Shown piece after piece: positions 1-12,800 of a stretch of DNA of 64,000 bases. A program made the translations under genes and the position numbers. The notes beneath the pieces were generated by a model. The model ran no database searches and had not been told where the DNA came from. It saw only the letters and a list, made by a program, of their open reading frames with translations. Position 1 is the first letter of the stretch. Each line of letters opens with the position of its first letter. The stretch comes from Lumnitzera littorea (lineage: Eukaryota > Streptophyta > Magnoliopsida > Myrtales > Combretaceae): NCBI GenBank assembly GCA_024138015.1, contig JAMXBB010000010.1, forward strand, positions 14,665,835 to 14,729,834, in the 5' to 3' direction.

Positions 1-2168
1 GCAGATTAGCAAGGTGAACTGGAACCACCACCCTACCCTAGGACCAGCGTCTGGACCGGCCGACAGCCTTGGACCGGGTTTGGACGGCCAGAAATACTTG
101 AACCGGTTAGTCATTTACTCATCCCGATTTTTGTATAATTTTGTAAAATTAGTTATTTTGCCCAGAAAATTATGAAACTTGTTATTCTGAGGTTTTATTA
201 TATGTAGATTTAGGGAAAAATATTGATTTAGTTTAATTATGTCTGGAAATATAGGGTTCTTAAGAAATTGATCAAAACCGAGCATGATTAAACCGGAAAT
301 TAAATAGGCTTAGGGATGTAGTTTGGGGCTCAAAATTTTTCTGTAGGATTCTCATATGATTTAGAACAGTGCTATGAAGCCCTTTTTTTTAAATTAATTT
401 TCGAAAATTTTAAGTTAATTTTTAGCCCTAAAATGATGGTAAAATTGGGTGATTTGGGATTAATTAGGTAATTAGGATGTTAATTACTGATTTGGATCTT
501 GATTAGATGATTAAGGAAGTTAATTTCTACAATGGAACCCTAATCCTAGCTTTTAGGTACTAATTATGGTTAATTAGGTAAAGAATATGAGAAATTAGGA
601 ATATGTGAAAATATAAATTACTAAATTTAAAAAAATAAAGTTATTTAGATAATATTATAATTGAAATCAGAAAAATAATAAATCGGAATTAATATTTAAT
701 TTTAAGTAAATATCTTAAAATGTAAGATTTTTACACCTCGGGAATAAATCCGATATCCCAATTAGGGTTAGTGTGTACCGAATAGTTAGAATACCAAAAT
801 TACGACCCAATAGGATATTTGAATACCCGAGCATAAGGTGATTAATGTCACATTGGGATTCGAGCCTAATTACGACCTAGGAATTAAAACTAGAATCTAG
901 TTTAGGAACCGAACCCCGAAATAAAATACAACGAATTACTAATACGTTGTAGGTATACATGAGGAAAATGAGTTACATTATAAATTAGAATAAGAATCCA
1001 TAAAAAATAAGTACTAAAAGGACCTCTTTGCATTATAGGACACCCAGAAACAAATCAGCTCGCAATTTGAGGATCGAGCGACCAAGCAAATTCAAGTAAG
1101 TTGGGTTATTGCTTATTGTAATAGAGTACTAGTTTTGTAGTGCTCGGAGACTTAGGCTTGTATATGCTTGTGATTATAAGTAGTTTGCGCATGTGTGATG
1201 TATCTGAATTCGTGCTGGAATTTGTGCTGTGAGTGATTTTGTGACTGATTGAATTGTTGTGGACTTGTTTGAACACCCTAACCGGAATTTAATCTTAGTC
1301 GACCGTAATAACCGAAAACGTCATGCATTGCAACCCGTTAGGGGATCATAGGACTCTCCAACCAAATACCGACCCCTTCGAAAGGGATAGCGTAGGATTG
1401 CAAAATGGTCCCTTCTTCATCCTCAGTCGAACTAAGTGATAGGAGAGGAGGTCGCGGCGGGGGTGAAGTCAATGGTTCGAAGGTAGTCGCGGGAGGAGCG
1501 AGGTCTCCATTGCACAAGCCTGGGTTTGGTTGTGAGCTGCTGCATAACATGGAACTCCTCAACCCGGATCGGAACGGGTGAAATTTCTCTGATTTCACAA
1601 CGGACCGGACTACGTTGTGCGATGACACTTGATTGTTGCATTGCATGAAAATAATTGTTTGATAATCCTGTTTGTGCTTGTATGCATTCATGAGTCTCCA
1701 ATTCAACTTACTGAGCTGTAGTTGCTCATACCCTTATAGATCCTTTTGCAGGTTCTGATTTGTAATCTCTTCAAGTACCATGCCGCCCTACAATTATCCA
1801 GAGGTTAGTCTTTTTGAAGCCAGGGGTGTGAGGATCAAGTTATTTAGCTTAATGTGTAACCAGACTGACCTTGTAGTTAAAGGATGAAGACTGTTAGTTA
1901 TTCTGTAAATTAGTAAACTGTAGTTATTATGTAAATCTTCCTAGGAAGCTCTGTGGAGTTATTTATATGATTATCTATGTTTAATAGTAATTTGAGTTAC
2001 TCATCATATTTGTAGTATAATCATTAATCGAACTGTTTACTTCAAAGCGAGTGGTCGTCGACGTCTTGTGTAGATTATCTCTATGGTAGGAACTGTGAGG
2101 CCAGTTTCTATCATAGAATGGTTTACACGGCGGGACTGTTGCGACTTCGCGACTTCGGGGCGTAATTA
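1..2168 (-). mobile_element. LTR-like block A (partial), large-LTR family
   Basis: A coding-poor block cut by the window start. Read on the minus strand it begins near 2168 with TTACGCCCCGAAGTCGC, a degraded form of the TGTAACGCCC/TGTCACGACCC terminus seen on the other blocks. It matches block C (47296-50742) and block B (35885-39307) over several stretches: the terminal 130 bases, the 1330-1700 segment with the GTTGAGGAGTT and AATGGAGACC motifs, and the 1030-1090 segment. The orientation is opposite to B and C. No gag or pol is visible. I read it as an LTR (solo or edge of a larger element) of a plant LTR retrotransposon. Family assignment comes from eye alignment only, and the left end lies outside the window. 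Confidence 0.6.
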
Positions 2169-2845
2169 TTAATAATAATATATATACATCTTCACATCTC
2201 GCTATATATATAAATAAATATATGTATACCATATAATATGCAAAGATTCTTATAAATAAAAAATAATAAGTATATATACATAAGTACATACTCCTATTAT
2301 ACACACACATATATATATACCATATAATATGAAATATTAAGTATATTATAAACATATATGTCCACACCTACTACATATATATATACCTAAAGGAAATACT
2401 AAATATGTACATATATACATAAATACGAAAATAAATAATACATGTGCCTATATATATCATATACGTATACTTATTTTTATACCTTATATAATAAAATAAA
2501 TACATCATATACTCAAAATGAATAATAAGTACATATATATATATACACAAAAATACATGGTACATGTATATACATATTGTATACTAAAATAATTGCTAAG
2601 TACACACACACACATATATATATATTCATTTATACATATATATTATACTCAAGAAAAATACTATATACAAATACACATACACATACATACTTTAGACCGT
2701 ACACAATATACATATACCTTTGTACATACATACATACATGTAATATATAAAATAAAATAAAAGAAAAATAACAAATACTCAATATATATGTACATAATAT
2801 AAAATATATATATATACAAAAATAAAATAATAACCTACCCAAATC
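2160..2845. repeat. AT/CA-rich microsatellite zone
   Basis: About 690 bases dominated by TA, TATG, CATA and CACA dinucleotide and tetranucleotide runs, for example 2301-2322, 2533-2547 and 2604-2626. It starts directly at the terminus of LTR block A. Open frames here are artefacts of biased composition. Confidence 0.85.
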
Positions 2846-3847
2846 CTTTAGTAAACAAATTGATCGAATCTCCTTGGTCTTCTTCTTCTTCCTTTTTTTT
2901 TTTCTTCTTTACTCTTTGGTTTGGTATGCGTGTGCACTTTATTTTTGGTTTTGTTCTTTTTCTTTTCTTTTTACGGTTTGTGTGTATGTCTACTGCTTTG
3001 TTTCTTTTTCTTTCTTTTTTTCAGTTTTGAAGGTGCAGAATTTCCAGACGTGCAAACGTGAAGCAAATAGCAGTTTGAAGGTTAAAATAAAGGAAAAAGA
3101 AGAAAGAAAAATCTAGCCTAATCTATCCATCAATTTAGATAAGACCTCTAATCATTTCCTTTTTTGTTTTATGTGTATAAATCGACACCTGGAGGATGAA
3201 AAGGAAAGTAATAAAAACATGGGCTGCTGGAGGAAAACGTGGAAGCAAGGAAAAAAAAAATAAGAAGGAAAAAGAAAAGAAAAAGAAAGAAAAAGGGAAG
3301 AAAAATAAAAATAAAAATAAATATATATAATTTTTTCAAACATAAAAATTATAAAAATAACATTTATAAATTAATTTTGAGATTTTACAAAGATTTATTA
3401 ATTTAATTAGTACCTGTTACGATTATAATATTTACGAGTTATTTTGATGTTTCCGTTAAAGTTTTTCTACGATTACGTAATTTAGTCGATAATTACGATT
3501 AACTATGGTTATATTACTATTAAATAATATTTATTTATTTTACAAGTTTAAAGTTATAATTTTAAGGTTTCAATCAAGTTCGAGTTCGATTTTGAATATT
3601 TATACGTATATCGAATTTAAGGGTTTTGTAAAATTTTATGATTTTTATCATTCGTATTATATTCGAGTTTAAAATTTTAATTAGTTTCAAATTTATCGAT
3701 TCTATTGAGTTAAGATAATTATTTATAATATTTAAATCGATTCGTTACTTAAAACTCTAGATTTGTGATATTTACATAGTGCTGATATGCTTATAAGGGA
3801 GCTGGGTTGGTGATCTGACATACCTCTAGTACATAAAATGAGTTAGA
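2846..3847. other. AT-rich spacer with polypyrimidine and polypurine tracts
   Basis: No gene is seen. A T/C-rich tract (about 2874-3030) is followed by an A/G-rich tract (about 3240-3310), so the two together could fold back. From 3350 to 3790 the sequence is AT-rich with frequent TCG and CGA steps, as in old methylated repeat DNA. It may belong to the LTR or untranslated part of the neighbouring elements, but no boundary could be set. Confidence 0.5.
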
Positions 3848-6365
3848 TGAGTTCAAGAAATGGAGGGAGATTATTTCCCATATTAGATGCCGTGTAGGAC
3901 ATAAGGTGTGTGATGTGATTATTCATGGAGGATGTTGCATTACTGTAGCTAATATAGGTCTTGTTGAAAATTTTGAAATCATCGACAGTTAAATACCCTA
4001 AGCAATATAAGCTACAGTAGTCAAATGATTGTGGGAAAACCAGGGTGACTAAGTAGGTGTTAGTTACATTATCAATAGAGAAGTACCATGATAAGTTCCT
4101 TCATAAAGTTCCAATGCATGCAGGTTATATTTGTTAGGTAAGCCATGACATTTTGATGGGGAAAGGCTTCATAGAAAGATATTCTTTCGTGAAGGATCAA
4201 AAAGAAATTCACTTTTGTACCATTGTTACCAAAACAAGTTTATGAGAAGCAATTGAGAATGAAAAGAGAACAAGATGTGAGGAGATTAGGTGAAGAAGAA
4301 AGAGAGCAACAAAACACGAGAGCTTAAGAAGTCGAAAACTAAGAGAAAGAGTCGATGTTAAAAACCAAAAGGAGTGGGAAAAAAAAAAAGGTAATGAGAG
4401 AAAATAGAAGACGTGAGTGAACTTATGTGCTACACTCAATGAGGTCAAGAGAGTTCTTATGTAATCCAATGGATGATTATATTTATGTGCAAGGAGGCTC
4501 ATTGAAATACTAACAAAGCAATTCTTTATCTAGTGCACTAATTTTCTTTTGCAAGATTTTGAGTATATGTTTCCTGATGAGACACCCGATGGATTGCAAC
4601 TCATTCAAAAAAACAAAACCCCAATTGGTATCATACTTAAAGTAGCAATTCCAAATCGTACAACCTATAGAAACAATCTTAAGTAAATAAAGGAACTATA
4701 GGGGCAAGTGAATGAGCTTATGGAAAATGACAAACTTATGTGTAGTTCGAATACTTTTAGCACCTAAAAAGGATGGGATGCAGAGGATATGTATTGATTG
4801 TTGAGCTATCGATAAATTTATAATGAAGTATTGGCATCCCATTCCTAAATTATACAATATGTTTTATGAGTAGTTGGTTTGTGCATTTTTTTTTTTTTTT
4901 AACTAATGTACCTAGTACTTTCATGCCTTTAATGGATCAATCGATGTGTCCATTCATGAGAGACTTTATAGTCGTTTATTTTGAAGTACAATGTGAGTCA
5001 TGATGAGTATGTTAAACATTTGCATTGCATGCTTGATATTCTTAAAAAAAAAAAAAAAAAAGGAGAAATTGTGTGTCAATTTAAAAGTAGTTTACTTGCA
5101 TGAAAAATGCTATTCTCTTAGGTTTTGTTGTTAGTGTTGAGGGATCAAGGTTGATGAAGAGAAAGTTAAGGCAATTAACAAGTGGCCTAAAGTTAGGAAT
5201 GCTTTCAAGGTTGGGAGTTTTCATGATTTATTTAGTTTCTATAGGAGATTTGAGAAAAGATTTTAGTACAATAACTGCATTAATTGAGGTGATTGAAAAG
5301 TTTGTTAGTTTAAATAAGGTGAACAACGGGAACATGCATCTATTATCATTGAAAAAAAAATTGTGTTTCAACACCTTGTTACTGTAGCCTGATTTTTCTA
5401 TGAATTTTTAAATTAAGCACAACACTTCTGGGATTCTAATGCAAGAGAAGCACCCTACAATAGTATTTTAGTGAGAAGTTCAATTGGGCAACTTTCAATT
5501 ACCTCAACCTATGATAAGGAGTTGTATGTACCGGTTGGAGTAGACGAGACAATATTACCTCTAGTTGAAAAAAAATCCCTTCTCCATACAAGTTACAAGT
5601 CCTTAAACACTTAAAAGTCGAGGGGCGTTGAACAACAAACATACGAGTGGATGATACTTATTAAGACGATTCTGTAAGTAATTCGGTACAAACAAGATAA
5701 GGAAAATGTGATTATAGATGCATCATCCCTAGGTAGTTTCTTCTACAACTCTTAGATGCTAAATTATTAGTATTTGATTCAGTGAAAGATTTGCATGTCT
5801 ATGAACTTAGTTTTATTAATGTTTAATGAGCGTGTGAGAAAACTTCTTTAGGAAAACTAAATTGTGTACCTAAATATTTTATTATGGAGTTTCTTATACA
5901 TGAGTCGCATGGAGGAGATTTTATGGGGGCAATTGCAGTTGAAAGACTTTAGATGTGTTACTCACTTTTATTGGTCACATACGCAAAAAGATGTTAAGAG
6001 AGCTTGGAATATATGCACCTCCCGCAGAAGGGCTAAGTCTAGCATCTTATCATAGCGGTTGTACACACCCTAGTAAACCTAAGGTCGATTTACCCATAAA
6101 TTTTATTCTAGATTACCTTGGTCAAAAGGCATTTTGATTCTATATTTATGATGAAAGATAGATTTCCTAAAATAGTACATTTCATTCCATGACATAAATT
6201 AACGGTGTCACCCATGCTACTAACCTGCTCCCTAGAGAGATTGTGCAATCACGAGGGACTGCTAACATTTAGTTATTGATTAAGATGTTATGTTGTGTTG
6301 TGGGAAAAATTAGGGACCAAAACTCTTGTATTCACCCTCGGATGGAAGTCAAATTTTATACTTTA
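3848..6365 (+). pseudogene. Decayed Ty3/Gypsy pol (protease-RT-RNase H-integrase) relic
   Basis: Successive short frames match the order of a plant Gypsy (chromovirus-like) polyprotein. Protease-like sequence lies at about 3860-4200 (VIIHGGCC, then VANIGLVE). The RT amino end follows at about 4560-4860, and RT/RNase H at 5100-5390 (ILLGFVVS, then RKDFSTI). RNase H DNA continues at 5390-5660, an integrase zinc-binding/core stretch at 5880-6130, and an integrase remnant at about 6300-6350. Many stops and frameshifts separate the pieces. The protease catalytic Asp codon reads CAT (His) at 3924-3926, and the RT active-site Asp pair is not present where expected near 4974-4985. A poly(A) run at 5042-5060 lies inside the RT part. 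The relic is non-functional. Its end lies about 470 bases beyond the stop codon of the convergent host gene. Confidence 0.85.
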
Positions 6366-6836
6366 CATCCAACTCGTACTTTTTGACCAACGATTATTTA
6401 TCGTGTTATCATTTGATTCAAAGAAGGAAGGAAGCACTTCAGTGCTTGTATCTTTCTAGCAATTAATCCCGCAGAATCACATCACTCACCTAAAAATGTT
6501 CAATATTTTCTATCCCTACAAAGCGTAGTCCATTTCTAATATACATCACTTAGGGAGACTGCCCTTGAATTCCAAAATCATGGAATGGCTACATAAGCCA
6601 AAAAAGAAAAAAAAAATTAGGCAAAATGTTCGACCCCATATACAAAATATTTCAACATATTACCTGTGGCTGACTAAATCATGAGGAAAGTTCTCTCTAA
6701 TTCACAAAGATTTACACAAAACTCAATTGCAGCTAACACATGAGCGTGGCAACTTTTATCTCAAGAATCTGACATACTCAAAACCTTCAGAAACCTCTTT
6801 TCTAGACACTCTGTGGTACTCAACCTTCCTTTGCAG
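6366..6836. other. 3' flank / probable 3' UTR of the CIP7-like gene
   Basis: A non-coding stretch between the stop codon of the CIP7-like gene (6837-6839, minus strand) and the end of the Gypsy relic. The 3' UTR should lie here. I could not fix a polyadenylation site by eye. Confidence 0.4.
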
Positions 6837-9800
6837 TTATCTCGGCTTTAAATCACTTCCTTTGCTTCGGAACGAAGAGAGGGAGAAGAACGATCGGGGC
6901 GCTGCACAATTAAATTTGGTTAACAATGTAAGCCATAAAACTTCTATCCTAGCTTAATTAATTTTATGGAGTAACAGAATTCATTTTGTCAAAAACAACA
7001 GAAAAGTGAATACTAGAGAATCCTAGTTCATGGAATAACCAACAAGCTCCTAATAAAACAGAACACTGAATAGCAAGGAAATAAACTACACAAGCCACAA
7101 TGTACATTGCAGATAAGTAAATCATCGAAGTCCCCTACATAGGAGTGAGGGAAACAACCATGGACTGATTTTCTTTTTTCTAAAAATCTTTTGGCTATCC
7201 AAAAAGTTACATTTTGCCAAAAAATATCAGCATAATAGCTTCCTTAATTAGCAACTTACAAGGTGAGTTGTCAAAACTTTATCTCTCTCTGATCTCTTTC
7301 ACGTTTCATTGCCTGTATAATTTCTTGTAGATGTATAATATTTATATCTATTTGATTTTATTTGATTTAGGTAAATTTGAAAACATGGTCAACTCATAAC
7401 AAACAGGACAACAGAAACAGTTTGTTTCCTGTGTTATTGTAGACTTATTAGATCAAACATGCAGACACGCAGAGATTGAATGATAATGATATGCAAAAGG
7501 CAAACACAGATGGTTTTTTTCTTTCTTCTTCTTCTTCTTTTTGGTGGATACTTTGATGATTATTTCATGTAGATGATAAGTTAGACCATTTTCAGCATAA
7601 GCTTCTTGGAACACAACAAAACATATTGTGGTCTGAAAGTTAGCAACAAAACATAGACATGCTACAAGGTGTCACCTTTTAAAGAGCTTCCTGTGATGTG
7701 ATCCTCCCTCAATTTGAAGTTTGCTGGGGGAGCTGGGATGGAGCTCCTTAAGCTTTGTACTGCATGGAAAGAAATGCAATGGTCATCATCCAAGAGAAGA
7801 ATGCTCAAGAAGATAATTTTTAAGAACCAGTTAAAGCTTTATGCTTATCTAAGGAATAAAATTATGCACTGGAAAGACTGGTTTGTATATGGAACTGTTT
7901 TTCCAACAATAGAACTCTCACTAAATCAAGCACAAGAATAAGAACTCTCAGTTTTACATATGCAATTTTTGTAAGGACTGGTTCAGAGGCTTACCTTGTT
8001 CATTTAGCACATCACTCTCGTTGAAGTTGTCATCAGGACCTTGGGAGAATCCCATTCTTGATTTCCTCAAGTCTTCTGATGATCGATTACCAGGATCTCG
8101 CCCATCTTCAGTGTCATCATCTCCTTCAGAGGTTGTGGCAGATATCCAATCAACTAAACCCTCAGGTCCCCTGCTTTTCCTTCCAAACTTCAACAATCGC
8201 TTAAAACCTTTTGTTACATCCTTTCGGGACTGATTATGAGAAGAATTACCAACTAGAAAGGGTTTCTGGGCACTCCCCCATTTCTTTCTCATTCGAGCAG
8301 CATCATCGGTTTGCCCAAGAGGATGAGAGTTCCATGATGCAGGGCTTCCCCCTGGGGAATCTACAGAGGCATCAACATCTGAGGACTCATTTGGATACGA
8401 AAATGGAAGGTGCACATGTGAGTTCCATGACACAGGACTCTCCCCTGGGGAATCTTGCAATGAACTTGCAAAGTGGAACTTGGAAGTTGGAACAGGCAGT
8501 TGAGAAAATGAAGCAGGGTCAACATTAGAAAGAGGTGTTAAAGCATCACCGTTCTCAGATTCAGATTTTTCAAAATCATCTGATTCCTGACTCATTCTTG
8601 GATTTCTATTGTCCCTTATAGCAGGGTGTTCAAAACCTTCCTCCTCTCCATCTTTAACCATGTCCGTAGAATCATCAACATATTCATCATTTAATAAATT
8701 TCCAGGTGTCATTGAGGCCTTCAGATTAGCCCCACCCCCCATTGCACCGGAATCCACACCACTACCTTTTGTAAACATATGCTTCATCTCTGTACTCATT
8801 GCAAATTTATTACTCTTGTTGCTCTGCTCTTTATCAAACTCCAAAGGTGCCAAAATGGCAGGTTCGCTGTTCACACCAGAAAAATCATTGACCTCCATAG
8901 CACCAACAGAGCTTTTCCTCAAAGAATGTGATCGTGATGACTTCTCTTCCTTGACTGGTGATACATCTTCAGTAGTACTCTTACTTCGGGCAAAACTTCT
9001 CGGCTGTGGACGTGTTGCTGTCTTACTAGCACCAGAGGGTTTTGTGTTCTCTTTCCTAAAATCAGAGAAGTTGGGAACAGACTGTGCAAGAGGATTCTCA
9101 GACGGCAACCTTCGCCGTCCTGAAGAAGAGTTATAAGCCTTGAGTGAAGACCGTGAGGTTGGAGCAGCTGAAGTGTGAGGAGTTGATGAGGACAAATTAC
9201 GATTGGGCTTTTTCATTTGGATACTTCTGGAAGCACCATCCCCTAAGGATGCATCACTAAAAATACCTTGTCCAGAAGATTTTTGCCCTTGATAATCAGA
9301 GCTTTCCTCATCATCATCACTTTGAGTAAAATCAATTGGCTGATGTTAAAAGGAAAACTTTCCATTGTTAGTTTGGAGCACTATATCAAGCAAATATTGT
9401 GTTTCATCTTCAAATTCAGAAATGAGACCTACTCTAGTTTACAATTTTTACTAACATCATTAACGTAAGGATACCTGCTCCCTCTTCACACTTGATCTTA
9501 AATTGAATGATTTGGGTTTCTCTGCTTGATGGCGGGAACTAGACACTGAGCTCTTCCTATCTGCTGACCCAGAAAACTTAGCCTTCATTTCAGCTCTACT
9601 ACGCTCAAGGCTGTCATGCATCGCTTTAAGTTTAGCCTCCTTCTCAGCCCTTCTAGATCCCCATTCCTCCCTTAGTTTTGCATCTCGTTTCTGCATGTAC
9701 TTCTCATAGAATTTTCCTCTAGAATCATCAGAGAAACTAAGGTCAGAAAAATTTTTCCTCAAAGAATCACTCAAGTCACTGGTGACCATCTTGTTAGATG

Positions 9801-12800
9801 GAGGAGTACTATAATTTTCCATATTGCTTGAAGTTCTGCTTAAATCAGTAGCAGGCTTTCTCTCGGACATCTGAGTTACATCTGGTAGTACCGGTTTCCT
9901 CTGCTGCAAAGTTACAGTCTGTTCCTTCTGAGTATCAACAGGTTTGGTCCTTCGGGCAGAACCCACCTGATCTCCTGGAACACGAAGCTTGTGCTCCGCA
10001 AACAGTCTTTCAAGTTCATTAGCCTTCATTTTTAGCTCATCATTAAGTTCCTGATTCCCCTTAGATTGCCTTGGCCTTTGAACTTGTTCAACTGGCATTG
10101 ATGGAAGCACAAGAGAAGTTTCTTGACCCTCTGAAACCCTTTTACTTGGTAAAACAACTTTACTATTCCCATATGAAGAGCCAGTTTCATCCCTCTTGCC
10201 CTGTAATCTCTTCATCTGCAATTTCATTTTCTGGTTTGCAGATTCTTCTGACGCACTTTGCACATTCACAGGTTCCCCAAAGTCCTTACCTACTCCTTCA
10301 ACTCCACAAGCAACCGGTTGGAACTGTGACAGTGGAACTAGTTGTTCATAATGCATTTCTTCATCCTCTATCTCCTTTCCTTTATCTCGTAAACCTCTTT
10401 CGAACAAGCCTGAGAAGGATCGAGAATGTCCATGATGACCTCTAGAACGCCCTTCAGGAGCCGGATGATCTTTTTCCCCAGTATCATCCAGCGTCTTTCC
10501 ACTTTCTTTCTTGGATTGCAATTCCATTGTCTTACTTAAAGAAGCTCCAACCTGAGCTTGGAAAGCAGCCTGAATTTTCACTCCAGCACTCTCCTTTTGA
10601 TAAGCATAACCCCTTGTCTGACCCTCAGAACTTCCTTGATCTTTAGTAACTCCATTTCCTTCACCTGACAAGACCTTCATCTTCTGCAGTGTCCCAACCT
10701 TACGTTCAATTTGCTCTTTGCTACTATTGAGAGATGACTTATTTGGCACCAGCATAGCAGTCTGATCCTTGGAATAAGAGTTTCCTATCAAACTTGCCTC
10801 CTCTTCTTTATCAGATGAACTCATGACCCGTGGTTGACTGCTAGAGCCTGCTGTTGCATTACTCTGAACATCATTTTTGCTTGAATTAGCTGTGTGATTG
10901 AAATTCCTTTGACTTGCATCTTCAGAAGCACCAAAAAAGGCATTACTTTTTACTTGAAAAACTGCAGAAGCAGAAGAGGGTGTACACAGGGGGCTCTCTG
11001 TATTGACATCCTTCTTGTCACTCAAGTCAAGGCTCATATCACTTGCACCACTCCATCGCCTCAAAACAGCCTTCTCAGGAACAGCTGGAGCAGAAGAGAC
11101 ATCAGATGAAAGCCTTCTCAGCTCAGGAGCCTTCCCAACAACAGGCTTACCACCACTTCCACTACCTGTGTTTTCCTTCTGTTTGCTTTCAAATAGGTTT
11201 ATACGGTCCTGAACACTAAGCCTCCGTGTGGACTGATTCATTTGAATTGCAGGTGACTCAGCTTGAGTATCATCTTTCTTCTCTTTCTCTTCAGCATCAT
11301 TCTCTTCTACCTTTTTCAGATGTGGTGGATCAACGGGAGAAGAATTAGGTTGTTCACCAGTGAAGGCTTTAGTGTCATCCTGCTGTGTTGTCAAGGCAGT
11401 GCGTTGTTCTTGGCCAGATACACGCTTGTTTAGATCAGATTGGTTTTGGTGAGACCTGAAAGGAGGCCCACTTGGATCTTCAGAGGGATCATCAAGTGAC
11501 ATGTCAGACTCACATGATGAACGAATCCCTCTATCACCAATGCCTAGCTTCCATGGAGGGATGAGTTCTGGTCTCTTTTGACAAAAGGAAAGAAAATTTG
11601 TGCATGTCTCACTGCAAAGATTTAAATATAGGTGATGATCAAAAGTTGGGAAACAAAGTTTTACGTAGAGTAAGAAGCAAATGAAAAGATGCAAGAATTT
11701 AAGTGGATATAGCATAAGATACTATTTGTTCTTTTCGTAACAATATGTCATTGGTGATGAAGAGACTTAAAAACTGCTAGTTTAGAACTCAGCATATCTA
11801 GCTATGAAACCATCATTCTTTGATGATGGCATTAATAAAAGAGACACAAAGGAAAAACAAAATGGAAATGTTCTTTATTAACCATCATCCTTCAATGATG
11901 GCATGAACAAAAGAAATGTGACACCAGCATATAAACTCAAATGCATTGGCGTAAGATCTACACGCGTATTGCTATCAGTAACAAGAAGTACCAAACTAAC
12001 AAATAAAGTACACACAGCCAGAAAAGCTAACTGCTGACCAAGTGCTGTCCTTCAGTAAAGGTGAAAAAACTCCAAGAATTCATTATTGCCAATTTAATTT
12101 GCTCCCTTGAAAACTAATTTCCAACTCAATGAATCAGCCAAATAAATTTTATTTCCTCCCATAAGCAGCATCAATGAAATATTCCACACCACTATGGATC
12201 ATCTAACACTCGCTGCATGTTAATTCCTAGGTATATTTAAATTCTTTTCTGGGTGGTAATTCCTGGCTATTATGAAAGATAATACTATAAACATGTATAA
12301 CTTAAGGAGTTTACATTTAAACTTGCATACTACCTAGTCAGGGAATGTTCCCATTTTGGAAGAAACCTGCCATGACTTCCCAATCAATATGAGATGCACA
12401 CAGCATAGTATCATGCTTGGAAGACACAAATCTTGCTCCCATTTTCACTGTGCAAGTTGGAAGTTTCACACTAGATCTTAGGTAAATTGGAAAGGTAATG
12501 GCTTTGATAATGACAAATGAGAGTGGAAGGTATAGTAACAGAAGTGCATGCCTGTTGTCCACTTGAAATATTCAATAGCTTGAGCCTCCTATGCTTTTTT
12601 TGGCAAGTCTATAATTTATGCTTTCACCACACAATTAAGTTTTAAAGCCTTTTTTATACCAAAAGGAGTTTCCATCAGTGGATGGCTTCACACACTTTCT
12701 TATATTAAGAGTTCACTACAGTTTAAGGCACTGTTCAAATATTCTAGCAGAATTTGTCAAAAGTACATTGCTATAGAAACACAGAATTCGAAGTTCTTAC

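Noticed and set aside
1981..2842. Tyr/Ile-rich open frames in the microsatellite zone
   Set aside because: Translations of TA/CA repeats, not genes.
10071..10445. Plus-strand open frames opposite the CIP7-like exons (also 8021-8233, 8211-8528, 8609-9136, 11003-11212)
   Set aside because: They are antisense shadows of the large exons of the minus-strand gene, with no family match.
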